Source of the DNA: Ottelia alismoides
Lineage: Eukaryota; Streptophyta; Magnoliopsida; Alismatales; Hydrocharitaceae
Direction of reading: 5' to 3'
DNA length: 64,000 nucleotides
Assembly: GCA_037367405.1 (NCBI GenBank)
Contig: JAZKJV010002611.1
Location: 124,001 to 188,000 of the forward strand
Part shown: in pieces, positions 63,781-64,000 of the stretch
Position numbering within the stretch: position 1 is the stretch's first letter
Layout: each line of letters begins with the position of its first letter
Notes under the pieces: model-generated
Databases searched by the model: none
The model's input: the letters and a program-made list of their open reading frames with translations, nothing else
Told to the model about the DNA's origin: nothing
Translations under genes and position numbers: made by a program

Positions 63781-64000
63781 CCCATTTTTCTGTTGCTTAT
63801 CCATTCCAATTTTTTCCTCAGCATCTTTTTTTGTTCTCCCATTTTTCTTTCTTTCCAAGAAGACAATGGTCCTGTTTAGGTACAAACCACGAGAGTAGAT
63901 GGGATACACAATACTTGGCCACCCTAATTCGTCTCTTTTTCTATTTTTCTGCATCACATCATTTTTTTAAGCCATCATCATATGCCTTCTTTTTTTTCTA
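63781..64000. other. T-rich end of the window, nothing recognised
   Basis: There is no repeat end or coding stretch that I can support here. Confidence 0.5.

Overview
The window looks like nuclear DNA of a flowering plant, in a gene-poor, transposon-packed region. The signs are plant Ty1/copia LTR retrotransposons with tRNA-Met-type primer sites (TGGTATCAGAGC), plant L1 and RTE LINEs, a tRNA-derived SINE, hAT-type non-autonomous elements with 8-bp target site duplications (TSDs), a MULE carrying a captured plant receptor-kinase ectodomain, and an AT-rich background with short GC-rich islands. I found no intact host gene, no rRNA or tRNA gene, no CRISPR and no bacterial operon structure. The species cannot be told from the sequence alone. 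Family names rest on motif recognition; boundaries rest on TSDs and repeat ends read directly.

Layout. 1-1172: AT-rich, with a possible last pair of host exons at 65-251. 1173-4790: RTE LINE copy 1, interrupted by a hAT-like element (3492-3960). 5094-5483: foldback MITE with a 9-bp TSD. 7060-11150: end of an old copia element whose LTR holds a non-autonomous LTR element (7251-10937, TSD CAAAC); the left LTR of that element holds a small deleted copia (7505-8759). 11353-12181: hAT-like element built on GAGGCG words. 12190-13420: L1 remnant on the minus strand. 13928-15318: complete miniature LTR element (TSD TCCCA). 16700-27720: an old L1 opened by a copia (17980-23234), a miniature LTR element (25574-26392) and an RTE 3' fragment; the copia itself holds a hAT-like element, an L1 3' fragment and a SINE. 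29214-32488: RTE copy 2 with a perfect 17-bp TSD.

32832-33288: first of four copies of an AGTCGG-type hAT MITE. 34500-36310: small tandem duplication, MITEs and copia pol debris. 37139-60404: remains of one very large copia nest. Its two long LTRs can be matched in two blocks each, and it contains a foldback MITE, a nearly intact L1 with an internal inversion, RTE copy 3, a 216-bp hAT MITE, an AGTCGG MITE holding a Pack-MULE, another AGTCGG MITE, an L1 5' part and a young deleted copia lacking a TSD. 60405-63640: L1 ORF1 and ORF2 remnants of the family also seen at 39.3-43.0 kb. 63655-63780: a solo foldback arm.

The elements work as a layered record of insertions rather than as a pathway. 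The most interesting signals are: (1) a Pack-MULE carrying two malectin-like pieces of a CrRLK1L receptor kinase; (2) four hAT-like families that share one architecture but each use a different palindromic subterminal word; (3) a SINE whose body is made from both ends of the RTE LINE found in the same window; (4) an L1 with an internal inverted segment; (5) a copia whose flanks indicate recombination between two copies.
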